Shown here one piece after another: positions 40,606 through 49,831 of a DNA stretch of 64,000 nucleotides (positions are counted from its first letter, which is position 1; every line of letters begins with the position of its first letter). Location of the stretch: assembly GCF_003947435.1 (NCBI RefSeq), contig NZ_RCOS01000062.1, positions 62,001-126,000 of the forward strand, written 5' to 3'. The stretch comes from Candidatus Methanodesulfokora washburnensis (GTDB lineage Archaea > Korarchaeota > Korarchaeia > Korarchaeales > Korarchaeaceae). Below the pieces are notes generated by a model, which saw only the letters and a list, made by a program, of their open reading frames with translations, did not search any database and was not told where the DNA came from. The position numbers were made by a program, and so were the translations under genes.

Positions 40606-40914
40606 ATGGCTTACACGAAGATTGAAAACAAAATACTGGATAAGATCTTGACCTCAAACTTCACTAAAAGACAGCTAAAGATTCTTCTTTTCATAATCAG
40701 GTTTTCCTATGGATTGGGAAGAAAGTATGCTGTTTTGAAGAAGAGAGATTTTTATTTTACGGGCATTCTCCCCTATTATGTTGAAGAAGAACTGAAAAAG
40801 TTGATTCTTAGAGGAGTCATAAAGTGGAATCCAAAGCTCGGAATCTCCTGGATCAACAGGAACTTGAAAGAATGGGTCGATAAGGGGCAGAAGGTAGATT
40901 TGTTTAAAGGCTGA
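40606..40914 (+). CDS. Phage replication protein O N-terminal-like protein
   Basis: YTKIENKILDKILTSNFTKRQLKILLFIIRFSYGLGRKYAVL. Confidence 0.7.
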   Translation: MAYTKIENKILDKILTSNFTKRQLKILLFIIRFSYGLGRKYAVLKKRDFYFTGILPYYVEEELKKLILRGVIKWNPKLGISWINRNLKEWVDKGQKVDLFKG

Positions 40915-40915
40915 T

Positions 40916-41638
40916 ATGGAAATACGGAATCAAAAAATTGAGATTAGGAGTATCGGAGATGGAGATTGGTACTGGATCCCAAGGGTTATTTTTGAAGATT
41001 ACACTCCAAAGATAGGTGTGATAGGTTTGGCTTTGTACAATGCCTATTCCTCATACGCAAGGGATAAGGGTGTAGCATTTCCATCTCAGAGAACTTTAGC
41101 TGAAAAGCTTGGAGTAAGCATCAAGACGATAATCAAGTATAACAGGGTATTGGAAGCTAATGGTTTAATTAAGGTTGAGAGGAAAAAAGGTAAGGGGAAA
41201 ACTAACCTAGTTACACTTTTGAAGGTTGAAAATGTGAAGCAGGTTCAGACCCATCCTGTAACAGGTTCAGTTAAGGTAGTGAAAGAGGTTCAGACAAAAG
41301 AAAATAATATGAAAGAAAACACTATAGAAGTGGATGCTAAAGCATCTCCAATAGATGTAATTGATTACTTTAAAAAGAGGGTAAAGGAGTTAAAGGGATT
41401 TTGCTCTGAGATTGATTACGGAAAGGATGGAAGACTTGCTAAGGAGAGGCTTAAGAAATACTCCTTTGATGAGATCAAAAATTTAATAGATTGGTACCTG
41501 AATTCGGAGAATTTTGAGAAGTTTGGAGCTTCACTGTCGGTTTGTCTATCGAATTTCATCGTCAACTTATGGAAGGCTAAAAAGGTTGGGGAGAGGAACA
41601 TCGAGAGCCTTTACCCATTATGGCGAGAGGGAAGTTAA
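40916..41638 (+). CDS. HTH replication-initiation-like protein (HTH_36-type)
   Basis: IGLALYNAYSSYARDKGVAFPSQRTLAEKLGVSIKTIIKYNRVLEANGLIKVERK. Confidence 0.65.
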   Translation: MEIRNQKIEIRSIGDGDWYWIPRVIFEDYTPKIGVIGLALYNAYSSYARDKGVAFPSQRTLAEKLGVSIKTIIKYNRVLEANGLIKVERKKGKGKTNLVTLLKVENVKQVQTHPVTGSVKVVKEVQTKENNMKENTIEVDAKASPIDVIDYFKKRVKELKGFCSEIDYGKDGRLAKERLKKYSFDEIKNLIDWYLNSENFEKFGASLSVCLSNFIVNLWKAKKVGERNIESLYPLWREGS

Positions 41639-41913
41639 AATCACCATACAGGAAGGGATATTTGAAAGAGCTTGAGGTAATGAGGATTCTGAGGAATTCA
41701 GGAAAGTTTGATGTTGTCTTCAGATCGGCAGCTTCCCACTCGCCATTCGACATAGTTGCGATTTCGAAATCAAAAGTCCTTCTTTTGCAGGTTAAAACTG
41801 GAAGCTTCAACTTAAAGAGAGAAATTGAGAAGTTGAGAGAAATTAAGACGCCAAGAAGTGTTGAGAAGCAGCTTTGGATCTTAAACAAGAACTGGAAGAT
41901 AATCAGATGCTAA
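41620..41913 (+). CDS. Holliday-junction-resolvase-like/PD-(D/E)XK nuclease
   Basis: YRKGYLKELEVMRILRNSGKFDVVFRSAASHSPFDIVAISKSKVLLLQVKTG (Hjc-like E, D, xVK motifs). Confidence 0.75.
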   Translation: MARGKLKSPYRKGYLKELEVMRILRNSGKFDVVFRSAASHSPFDIVAISKSKVLLLQVKTGSFNLKREIEKLREIKTPRSVEKQLWILNKNWKIIRC

Positions 41914-41914
41914 T

Positions 41915-42148
41915 ATGCTTGAGAGAAACTTCAAGTTAATAATTCTTGAGCTTCAGATAATTCTTGAGAAAGCAAGGGACAAAAGCCTCTCTGAAAGGGA
42001 GAGAGAGGAAATTAGGAATTGGTTAGAGAAAATAGAGGGAACTTTAAACAGAATAAAGGAAGTTTGCAGAATTGAGAGGGAAAATTTGAGTATCTTTTCA
42101 AATAAATTGACTGAGAAAATAGTTAGCGATGCTACACAGAGGGACTGA
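41915..42148 (+). CDS. Small coiled-coil hypothetical protein
   Basis: ORF in operon context. Confidence 0.45.
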   Translation: MLERNFKLIILELQIILEKARDKSLSEREREEIRNWLEKIEGTLNRIKEVCRIERENLSIFSNKLTEKIVSDATQRD

Positions 42149-42272
42149 AAACAAAAGATCTTAGAATTTGAAGCAAATATATCAATTATGGAAGGAAAAT
42201 GAACAAAAAAGAACCTTAAAACTCAAAATGGAAGGAAATGGATGACTTTCTCTTCGTCGCCTTCGGCTCGCT

Positions 42273-42333
42273 CGCTCCGTGAACCCAGATCCTGAGAATT
42301 CGGGATCTAGGTTGGCGGAGCGAAAAAGCTCCG
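42273..42333 (+). promoter_or_regulatory. Alternative-hairpin leader upstream of DUF932 gene
   Basis: Long hairpin 42273-42285/42310-42322 with inner stem 42287-42292/42303-42308, competing with hairpin 42316-42321/42328-42333 that abuts the SD gggaggtgag. Confidence 0.5.
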
Positions 42334-42348
42334 CTGGGAGGTGAGAGA

Positions 42349-43338
42349 ATGAATTTGGTTGATTTGGTGAGAGAACTTGAGAGGCAGAAGAGGAACAGAT
42401 TGGATCTTATTGTGGAGAGCACCACATTAAAAGCAGTACCCGACGAGGGAGATGGGATAAGGTTAGAGATACCTGAATACGGAGAGTTTCCTCTAACGGA
42501 ATGGGCTCACGGACAATTAGCAGATAAGCTGGAAATTCCTAGGAGATACTACGAGAGAATGAGAAATTCAGGGAAATCAGAACTTTTAGCTGAGAATGTG
42601 AATGCATGGCTTGGAGAAAGGGAGAGAAGGTTAATAAGGATTTTGGACGGGAGAATAAGAGCCATACTATCGGATAGATACAGGATGATGGACAACTATG
42701 ACCTTATCTTTCTAGCCCTAGATGAGTTCAAAAAGAAAGAAACTGTTGAAATCTACAGGATAGATTTGACTGAGACAATGCTCTATCTGAAAGCTGTAGA
42801 CAGGACACTAGCAGAATCGATAAGGGAGGGAGATGTGGTTCATGGTGGAATAATCATAAGGAACTCTGAGGTCGGTGCCTCAGCTTTAAGAATAGAGCCT
42901 TTCATACTGAGGAGAGTATGCGGAAATGGCCTAATCCTCCAGCAGTCATTAAAGAAGATACATTTAGGAAGAGAGACATTGGAAATAGGGGAGATAAACT
43001 GGTCCCATGAGACAAGGGAGCTTGAGGACAGAGCTATTTGGGCAAAGATAAGGGATATAATCAGGGCTACATTTGATAAACAGATATTCCAGTCATGGGT
43101 CAAAAAGCTAAGGGAGAGCACTCAAGTGAAAATTGAAAAGCCAATTGAGGCAGTTGAAAACATTGTGGGGCATCTGAACTTAAGCGAGGAGCAAAAACAG
43201 AGACTTTTAATGCACTTTTCAGAGCCAACAAAATATGGGCTGATAAATGCAGTGGCAAATCTGGCAGGAGAGTTAAAAGACGTTGAGGAACAGGTAAAAC
43301 TTGAGGAATTCGCAGGGGAAATGCTGGAAGGTGAGTGA
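42349..43338 (+). CDS. DUF932-family plasmid/phage protein
   Basis: FPLTEWAHGQLADKLEIPRRYYERM...LIRILDGRIRAILSDRYRMMDN. Confidence 0.8.
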   Translation: MNLVDLVRELERQKRNRLDLIVESTTLKAVPDEGDGIRLEIPEYGEFPLTEWAHGQLADKLEIPRRYYERMRNSGKSELLAENVNAWLGERERRLIRILDGRIRAILSDRYRMMDNYDLIFLALDEFKKKETVEIYRIDLTETMLYLKAVDRTLAESIREGDVVHGGIIIRNSEVGASALRIEPFILRRVCGNGLILQQSLKKIHLGRETLEIGEINWSHETRELEDRAIWAKIRDIIRATFDKQIFQSWVKKLRESTQVKIEKPIEAVENIVGHLNLSEEQKQRLLMHFSEPTKYGLINAVANLAGELKDVEEQVKLEEFAGEMLEGE

Positions 43339-43968
43339 ATGTCTGCCTCAGAAAAATGCATTGAAAAACTTTTCATCGATATGAAGCAAAAATACATTGA
43401 AGAAAGAGAGAAAACAAGGGAGAAGTTCAAAAGAGAGGGAAAGCAGGTAATTTTTGTCCATGAGCTCTGTGAGTGCCCAGAGAAGAGGAGAATGAGGCAG
43501 AGGTTTCCGGATATAGAAAGAGCAGAAATTTACAATCCAAGATTTGCTGTTGGACAGCTGATAGAGGAAGCTTTGAGGCAGAGATTCAGGGGAGAGGAAA
43601 GGAAATGCACTAAAGAATTGACAGTTGATGGAAAGCCCTATTTAATAAGCGGAACGATAGACATAGTTGAGCCAGAAACAAAAATCCCAATAGAGGTTAA
43701 GTACCAAACCTCAATTCAGGACAAACCCTTTGAGCACCACATCTTGCAGCTCAGATTCTACCTCTGGCTAATTGGTTCTGAGAGAGGAGAATTGCTCTAC
43801 GTGAGCCCGGAGGGATTGAAATTCTTCATTATAAGGAAGCCGTTAACCGATAGAGAGGTAATCGAGCTAATAAAAGATGAGAAATCTCCCAGATGGCCAG
43901 AATGGGAGTGCCAGTACTGTCCATACAGGCAGTTCTGTAGCAAAAGCAACTGCAAACACAGAAAATAG
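43339..43968 (+). CDS. Cas4-like RecB-family exonuclease (stand-alone)
   Basis: CECPEKRRM, YLISGTIDIVEPETKIPIEVKYQTS, QLRFYLWLIG, C-terminal CQYCPYRQFC cluster. Confidence 0.85.
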   Translation: MSASEKCIEKLFIDMKQKYIEEREKTREKFKREGKQVIFVHELCECPEKRRMRQRFPDIERAEIYNPRFAVGQLIEEALRQRFRGEERKCTKELTVDGKPYLISGTIDIVEPETKIPIEVKYQTSIQDKPFEHHILQLRFYLWLIGSERGELLYVSPEGLKFFIIRKPLTDREVIELIKDEKSPRWPEWECQYCPYRQFCSKSNCKHRK

Positions 43969-43988
43969 CTCTTTTCAGTTCTTTTAAT

Positions 43989-44024
43989 GCCAAAGGGGCA
44001 AAATACCCCTTTGGCTTCTTTTTT
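43989..44024 (+). terminator. Intrinsic-terminator-like hairpin with T tract
   Basis: gccaaagggg...cccctttggc followed by ttctttttt, just after the Cas4-like ORF. Confidence 0.6.
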
Positions 44025-44077
44025 AGCTTCAATAAAAAGCAAAATCTTTTATTTAGGTTTAAACACAAAGAATTAAA

Positions 44078-44314
44078 ATGGAGAAAAACATTAAAACACT
44101 TGAAGAGGAGCTGAACTCAATAATTGAGATCTGTGATGAGAAGATAAAGCATTATAGAGCCTTAGTTGAGGAATATCAGATGATAAAAGGCTCTGCTTTA
44201 TCACTGCTTAATTTGAACAACGACACAAAGAGAAAGGCCGTTTCCCTTATAGATGCCTTAAAGAGAATAAAGTATGCACTTTACGCCTTAATGGAGAGCG
44301 AAAATGAGGATTAA
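44078..44314 (+). CDS. Small coiled-coil hypothetical protein
   Basis: ORF; overlaps next gene by a few nt. Confidence 0.45.
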   Translation: MEKNIKTLEEELNSIIEICDEKIKHYRALVEEYQMIKGSALSLLNLNNDTKRKAVSLIDALKRIKYALYALMESENED

Positions 44315-44654
44315 AGTTAAAAACATCCTTTGCCCAATCTGCCACAGCAGAACCTATTTTACTGGAAAAGTGGTTTATGAAAACGAGAGAACTGAGGTAA
44401 TAGAGTGGAAGTGTTCCGAATGCGGTGCAATTATGAAATCGAGGCATGACAAGCTAGGAAAGAAATACAGCAAAATTGCAGGTAAAAGAATACTGAGTTC
44501 AAGACCTGCAATCTGGATCAGAAAGGGAGGCTATTGGGATTTGTTATTCTTTGAGGTCGGGAAGAAACTCTATGCTTTCCGTTCAATTGATGTAGAGAGG
44601 TTAGAAAGGGATGAGATTCTAGCAATACCTGTTTATCAGGTTATAGCGAAATGA
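44304..44654 (+). CDS. Zinc-ribbon protein
   Basis: ILCPICHSRTYF...EWKCSECGAIMK. Confidence 0.55.
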   Translation: MRIKVKNILCPICHSRTYFTGKVVYENERTEVIEWKCSECGAIMKSRHDKLGKKYSKIAGKRILSSRPAIWIRKGGYWDLLFFEVGKKLYAFRSIDVERLERDEILAIPVYQVIAK

Positions 44655-44706
44655 AAAAAGATTTTCTTTTATAAAATCTATTTTCTGAAAATATTCGATA
44701 ATACTT

Positions 44707-44738
44707 TAAAAAAAGGGACATGTTTGTTTTCATGTCCC
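44707..44738 (-). terminator. Intrinsic-terminator-like hairpin for minus-strand transcription
   Basis: Minus strand gggacatg-aaaacaaa-catgtccc followed by TTTTTTT. Confidence 0.55.
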
Positions 44739-44958
44739 CTAAATACTACTCTCCTTCTATTTAAAAATCTTTCGGTGCATCTCTTGGATGCGACAACATA
44801 GGAAGCCTACGATTATTAAGCCGTTAGGTTCCATACTTTTGAAAAATAATATTACCTCTCTCTTTTTATAAGGTATTATGGAAATATAGAATTAACTACA
44901 ACGGATTAAAATTATAGTTTTATTTTAGTTATAGTGATATATTTCAAATTTTATTTCA

Positions 44959-46038
44959 CTAGTTTTCTTCAATATTACTTTGAAGTTGTTTTTTACATTC
45001 TGCAATTAAGTTAGGAATATCCTCACTAGCAGGTAATTGAAGAAGTTTGGGTGCCTTCTTCCAGGATATTTCGAGATCTGAAAGTGCTTCACTAAGAAAC
45101 CTTTTGTATTCCTCCCGAGATTGTTCCTTTAAAAGAAGTGCGTACTTTTTCTTAGCATAACCTAATCGCCACCAGTTTGCAAAATTTTCCGGTTCTTCGT
45201 TGCATGCCATTTCAAGCCAATAAATTGCATCTTCGTAACGATCGAATTCAAGGTAAAAAACTCCTATTTTGTAAGGAATCTCCCCTGCTGAGAATTTTTC
45301 CTGTCTTGCCTTTTTAAATTTTCTTGCTATTTTTTCAGCTTTTTCGAGTTTCTTCTTTGCATCTTCTTCTTTTCCTTCTTCCTTCAAAGTAATACTTAAA
45401 AAAACTAGAGCCATATAATGTAGATTATTGATTTTAAAGGCCTTTCTAAATTTTTCCTCTGCCTTTTTAAGTTTTTCCATGCGCTCTATACTAGAAGGTT
45501 CCATAGTCATTGCTTGACCAAGAAGCATTTGGCCGTAAGTAAAATATATGCTGCTTTTCGTTTCAGGATTTGTTTTAATTTTAAGTAAGTTTTCATAGAT
45601 TTTCTGAGCCTCATCAAAACGCTTTTCTGTCGCAAGATACTTCGCGAAATCTCTAATCACTCGAGGATTACCCTCAGCAGAATTGATATAGCTGTACCCA
45701 AGTTGCGTAACTAAGTCAGTATCTATCTTAATATTTATCCCAGTTTTTTTAATTTTTAAAATAACTGTTATATAGTTATCAAATAAGGGAATAGGACCGA
45801 ATTGCTTCATCCACTTCTCTGCATCCTCTAAAGCCACCTTAATATCTTCCAGATTGAAAAAACCCTTCTCTGTGATGAAACTTAAATAGGCTTGGCGTAC
45901 AACTTTATCTTCTGGATGACTTTGTAAATATGCCCAAATTCTTATTATTGCGTTCTTTATTCTTTCTTTATCATTTGCATACTTCTTTTCTGAAGATAGA
46001 TATCGTACAAGTATCTCAGGATCCTCTATCCCCTCCAT
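44959..46038 (-). CDS. TPR-repeat protein
   Basis: Repeated helical pairs (EGNPRVIRDFAKYLATEKRFDEAQKIYENLL; FYLEFDRYEDAIYWLEMACNEEPENFANWWRLGYAKKKY). Confidence 0.75.
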   Translation of the reverse strand: MEGIEDPEILVRYLSSEKKYANDKERIKNAIIRIWAYLQSHPEDKVVRQAYLSFITEKGFFNLEDIKVALEDAEKWMKQFGPIPLFDNYITVILKIKKTGINIKIDTDLVTQLGYSYINSAEGNPRVIRDFAKYLATEKRFDEAQKIYENLLKIKTNPETKSSIYFTYGQMLLGQAMTMEPSSIERMEKLKKAEEKFRKAFKINNLHYMALVFLSITLKEEGKEEDAKKKLEKAEKIARKFKKARQEKFSAGEIPYKIGVFYLEFDRYEDAIYWLEMACNEEPENFANWWRLGYAKKKYALLLKEQSREEYKRFLSEALSDLEISWKKAPKLLQLPASEDIPNLIAECKKQLQSNIEEN

Positions 46039-46139
46039 TCTAACTATTCACCCGTAAATCTCAATGGGCTTTTGGCAAATTATAAATTTTTCGGATATCT
46101 CTAAAGATGAATAATAGTATATATTTATGCAAAAAGCTC

Positions 46140-46168
46140 TTGACAAATTCTTGATAATTTGGTAAAAT
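46140..46168 (+). promoter_or_regulatory. Sigma70-like promoter upstream of the 149-aa ORF
   Basis: TTGACA-(17 nt)-TAAAAT, 17 nt before ATG 46186. Confidence 0.5.
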
Positions 46169-46185
46169 GTCTATGGTGAAAGAAA

Positions 46186-46635
46186 ATGCTCATTAAAAAA
46201 GTAACTGGGTGCAGCTACAGAGAAATTGAAAGGCTAGCTAAAGAAGTGGATGTAGTAATTAGGGAAACATGGACTTATACGTATAAGGACGATAAGTCAT
46301 ACTCAGAATTTCTAAAAGCATTTGCTGCAAATCCATCGTATACCTATACGCATCCGCCCCTTCAAGGCTTACTGTTTGATTATGAAATATGGACTTCGAA
46401 TAGAGAATTAGCAAAAAGGATTCAAAAGACTTTTGGATGGCTTTCGATTGGAAAACCCCTAACGATTGGAGAATGGATCGGTAGGTTTATCGAGAGGGTT
46501 TGGACCAAAATTAGAAGAGGGCCTAGAAACATCCCTGCCTTTGAGACTTTGTATTGCCTATGGACAACTGCAGAGAGGGGTGAAGTCGAAAGAAAGCTAG
46601 CTAGCCTTTCAAAGAAGTCACAGGGCCCAATCTAA
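46186..46635 (+). CDS. Hypothetical protein, no recognised family
   Basis: 149-aa ORF behind a strong promoter-like sequence. Confidence 0.55.
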   Translation: MLIKKVTGCSYREIERLAKEVDVVIRETWTYTYKDDKSYSEFLKAFAANPSYTYTHPPLQGLLFDYEIWTSNRELAKRIQKTFGWLSIGKPLTIGEWIGRFIERVWTKIRRGPRNIPAFETLYCLWTTAERGEVERKLASLSKKSQGPI

Positions 46636-46685
46636 TATTATTTCCCCCTTTCTCCTTTTTTTAATTTATATATTAACTAAGGGGG

Positions 46686-49600
46686 TTATTTTTCTATATT
46701 CTTATACATAAACCAATATATTGTTTCAGCAACTATTTTCTCGTAGCCAGTAGTTTCATCCTTTATTTTTTCATATATTCTTAGTGCTTCTTCCTTTTTT
46801 CCTAGTGCCCAAAATGCGTCTCCGATAAACCTGTAGGCCAAAATGTCAGATTCACTTCTAAACCGTTGTTTCTCCAATATAGCCAAGGCAATTGAGTAAT
46901 ACTTTAAGGCTTTCTCGTTATTTCCTTTTAACTCTTCTTGAACAGCAAGATCTAACAAATCTTCTACTTTGTAAAAGTCAGGAATTTTTTGCGTACTTTT
47001 GCACTTCTGCTGTAAGAAGGAAAGTGCTATTTCATCTCTCAAATCTTTTCTAATGGAGAGAGCGCGTTTGAGACATATTTTGGCTTCATTCCATTTTTGA
47101 AGTTGATAACTTACATGTGCAAACTGACTGAGGTTTTGTGCATTATTGGAATCTATTCTAATATACTTTAAAAAACATTCTCTTGCTTCAGATAGTTTAT
47201 GATATTTCACTAGCCTGTTTCCTACAAAATTCCACTCTTTGATATCTTTCAAATAGTATGCTACATCAGCGTAATACTTCCAAAATATTGACATCTCACT
47301 TTTCCCTAATTTTTCATAACTTACTGCTACATACAATAATATATCCGGTATAAAAGAAAATACCTTTTCTTTTTCCTTCATCTTAGATGTAAGAAAACTC
47401 TCTTTAAACTTCTCAAATGCATTAATAGTTTCTTGGTACTCATTTATTTTATACATCCAATTAATTAAGTTAAAATAGCTTATGGGGGGATTCTCTATTT
47501 CTGCGATTTTGAATAGGAATTCTTTTGCCTTTGGAATGTTTCCCATGCGTCTGTAGCATAGTCCAATTCTTCCATAAAACCAACTGAGATGCACTCTTTT
47601 TTCTACATCACCTAGATTATTTGATTTAAGGAGAAGATTAATCCCCCTTTCTAATATGGGTATTGCATCTTCGGGTTTTTCCATCACCAAGAGATCTTCT
47701 CCATAGTCTCCACAATTCTTCCAGTTATCTGGATTGAGCTGATACGCCTTTTCGGAACACTCAATGCGAGCCTGAACACATTTATAATAAAGATCAGGCT
47801 TGGTTCTTTTCTTAATCCCAGTTTCCTTCATTAATTCCACGATATAATTTCTTACAGTGCCATATCCTATTGAAGTGTTTTCGACTCTTGCGGATTGAAG
47901 ATAATTATCCAAGGCATTTTCTAGATCTTCAATTTTGCCTGTTACTTGGTAAGACAGCTTATAAGAATCGGCCAGCGTAAGGTAGGTTATGTAGTCTTTT
48001 ATTCCCTGCTCTTTCTGATACTTTATGACCTCCTTGTGTAAACTTTCGATTTTTTCCTTCCAACGCTGAAATTCCTGTGTGCCATGTTTGTATTTTGGCA
48101 AAATGCGTTTTTGTAAGTAATGAGCGTAACTAACAAGTGATCTTAAATGAGTTCTCACTCCCAACTTATCGAGGGCATTTTCGTAACAATAAATTACTTT
48201 TTCATCATCATAAACTGCTTTATATTTTCTCGCTAGGCTCTCCCATAATTCAAAAAGTTCTTCCCGCACATAATCAATGTAATCTTTTGGAAGTTTTGAT
48301 GATTGCCATAATTCACAAAAGTATTTAGTGGCATCGTCAAGATATTCCTCACCCATCTTGGCGAGATCAACGCATAAGAAAACATCTGCTTTATCTTTGA
48401 ACCCATTTCGAAGGTGATTTCTTAGACTTATGGCAATATCTTCTTTCATACGTTGAAATTGCATGTCATTTATTTGTTTATAGAACTCAACTATATCTTT
48501 AAGTGAATAATCAATTTTTTCGGGTTGAGTTAGTCCTATACTAAGGCTTTCCCTCAAATGACTATCCATTGAAAAAAATTCCACATCTTTAAAAACAGAG
48601 CATTGAAGAAGAGATCTTAGATTTTTAATTTTGGTTTTAATATCCTTTTTCATTTCTTTCTGGACTAGTTTATCTATAACGAAATTGAAAAAGTAAGAGG
48701 AAAAATCTTGGCTCATGTGGAGGAGCAAAAGAAGTAAAAAGGGAATGACATTGTCCTCATATACATAATACCCTCTTTTTATTGTTTGCCACATAAGATT
48801 GGCAATTCCTTGGGGGAACTGACTAAGAGTTTCCTCTGAAAAACTTCTATTATTTGATTTCAGATCAGTGACTATGTAGCGGATGTAAATAGGTTTTCCT
48901 TCACTTTTAGAAGCCAATAGGTTCATAACTATTTTTTCTCTATCAGAAGGAACCTCGTACTGAATCTTATAAGAGTTTAAGTATTTCTTAAGAATTGCTT
49001 CAGGGTTTAATTTTTGAGGAGTAATCTCATATACAAAATAATTCTCAGGATTCTCAAATATTGGTGCAAATTCCTTTTGCTCCCTAAGATAACCATATTC
49101 ATCATCTCTTATTGTAATGAGCACTTTAAAAGGACCGACTACTCCTTCCTCTGTTTTTCCTTCTGCAGCAGTTAATTCTCCGATGGCTAATTTAAATAAA
49201 TAAAAGCATCGTTTCTTAAAAACTTCATCACCATCTCCTCGTTGCGGTGCATCAAGAACAAGAAGTGTTTCCTCTGGTTTATACTTAAATAAATCTTCTG
49301 CCCATAACTCATAACCATTCGGGTTAAGAAAAATAATTCTTTTAAAAGGTCTAAGTTTACTTTGTAAGAGTTCATCGAGCCTCCAGAGCATATATGTAGT
49401 TTTTCCCATCCCGGCTTTTCCTGTAATTATAAATATTCTGTAAGGATCAGATAAATTGAGAGGTTGAAGCATAGAAAAATCTACTTCTTTTTTAATGTCA
49501 CTCCAGCTCCTTCTTAATATTGCTTCACCCTTAATGAATTTTCCGAGAAAGGGATCCTCTATGAAAGGTTTCGTATTAACCACTTTTTCTAGGTCCTTAG

Positions 49601-49826
49601 CATTTTTCACTTCATAAGTTGCTTTTATTTTTATTTTCGGGAGCCTTCTTTGGGATTTATACCTGAAACAAAGATCAAGAATTGGAGGAAGAATCTGTAG
49701 AATGATTATTAATACCGACAGAATAGACACTAATATTTGCCATGACAGGATAGTTGGGAAAAACAATGCTATTCCAACTAACATGATTATCGTTGTGACT
49801 ATCGTAATCAACGTTCTTCTTTTCAT
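46686..49826 (-). CDS. Membrane-anchored P-loop NTPase (STAND/AAA-like) with long TPR C-terminus
   Basis: Two N-terminal TM segments; Walker A IFIITGKAGMGKTTYML, Walker B-like ETLLVLDAPQ; C-terminal TPR units; start at Met-10 of the ORF. Confidence 0.75.
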   Translation of the reverse strand: MKRRTLITIVTTIIMLVGIALFFPTILSWQILVSILSVLIIILQILPPILDLCFRYKSQRRLPKIKIKATYEVKNAKDLEKVVNTKPFIEDPFLGKFIKGEAILRRSWSDIKKEVDFSMLQPLNLSDPYRIFIITGKAGMGKTTYMLWRLDELLQSKLRPFKRIIFLNPNGYELWAEDLFKYKPEETLLVLDAPQRGDGDEVFKKRCFYLFKLAIGELTAAEGKTEEGVVGPFKVLITIRDDEYGYLREQKEFAPIFENPENYFVYEITPQKLNPEAILKKYLNSYKIQYEVPSDREKIVMNLLASKSEGKPIYIRYIVTDLKSNNRSFSEETLSQFPQGIANLMWQTIKRGYYVYEDNVIPFLLLLLLHMSQDFSSYFFNFVIDKLVQKEMKKDIKTKIKNLRSLLQCSVFKDVEFFSMDSHLRESLSIGLTQPEKIDYSLKDIVEFYKQINDMQFQRMKEDIAISLRNHLRNGFKDKADVFLCVDLAKMGEEYLDDATKYFCELWQSSKLPKDYIDYVREELFELWESLARKYKAVYDDEKVIYCYENALDKLGVRTHLRSLVSYAHYLQKRILPKYKHGTQEFQRWKEKIESLHKEVIKYQKEQGIKDYITYLTLADSYKLSYQVTGKIEDLENALDNYLQSARVENTSIGYGTVRNYIVELMKETGIKKRTKPDLYYKCVQARIECSEKAYQLNPDNWKNCGDYGEDLLVMEKPEDAIPILERGINLLLKSNNLGDVEKRVHLSWFYGRIGLCYRRMGNIPKAKEFLFKIAEIENPPISYFNLINWMYKINEYQETINAFEKFKESFLTSKMKEKEKVFSFIPDILLYVAVSYEKLGKSEMSIFWKYYADVAYYLKDIKEWNFVGNRLVKYHKLSEARECFLKYIRIDSNNAQNLSQFAHVSYQLQKWNEAKICLKRALSIRKDLRDEIALSFLQQKCKSTQKIPDFYKVEDLLDLAVQEELKGNNEKALKYYSIALAILEKQRFRSESDILAYRFIGDAFWALGKKEEALRIYEKIKDETTGYEKIVAETIYWFMYKNIEK

Positions 49827-49831
49827 TGTTA

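Noticed and set aside
43339-43968. Cas4-like gene as evidence of a CRISPR-Cas locus
   Set aside because: No repeat-spacer array and no other cas genes seen; stand-alone Cas4-like nucleases occur in mobile elements.
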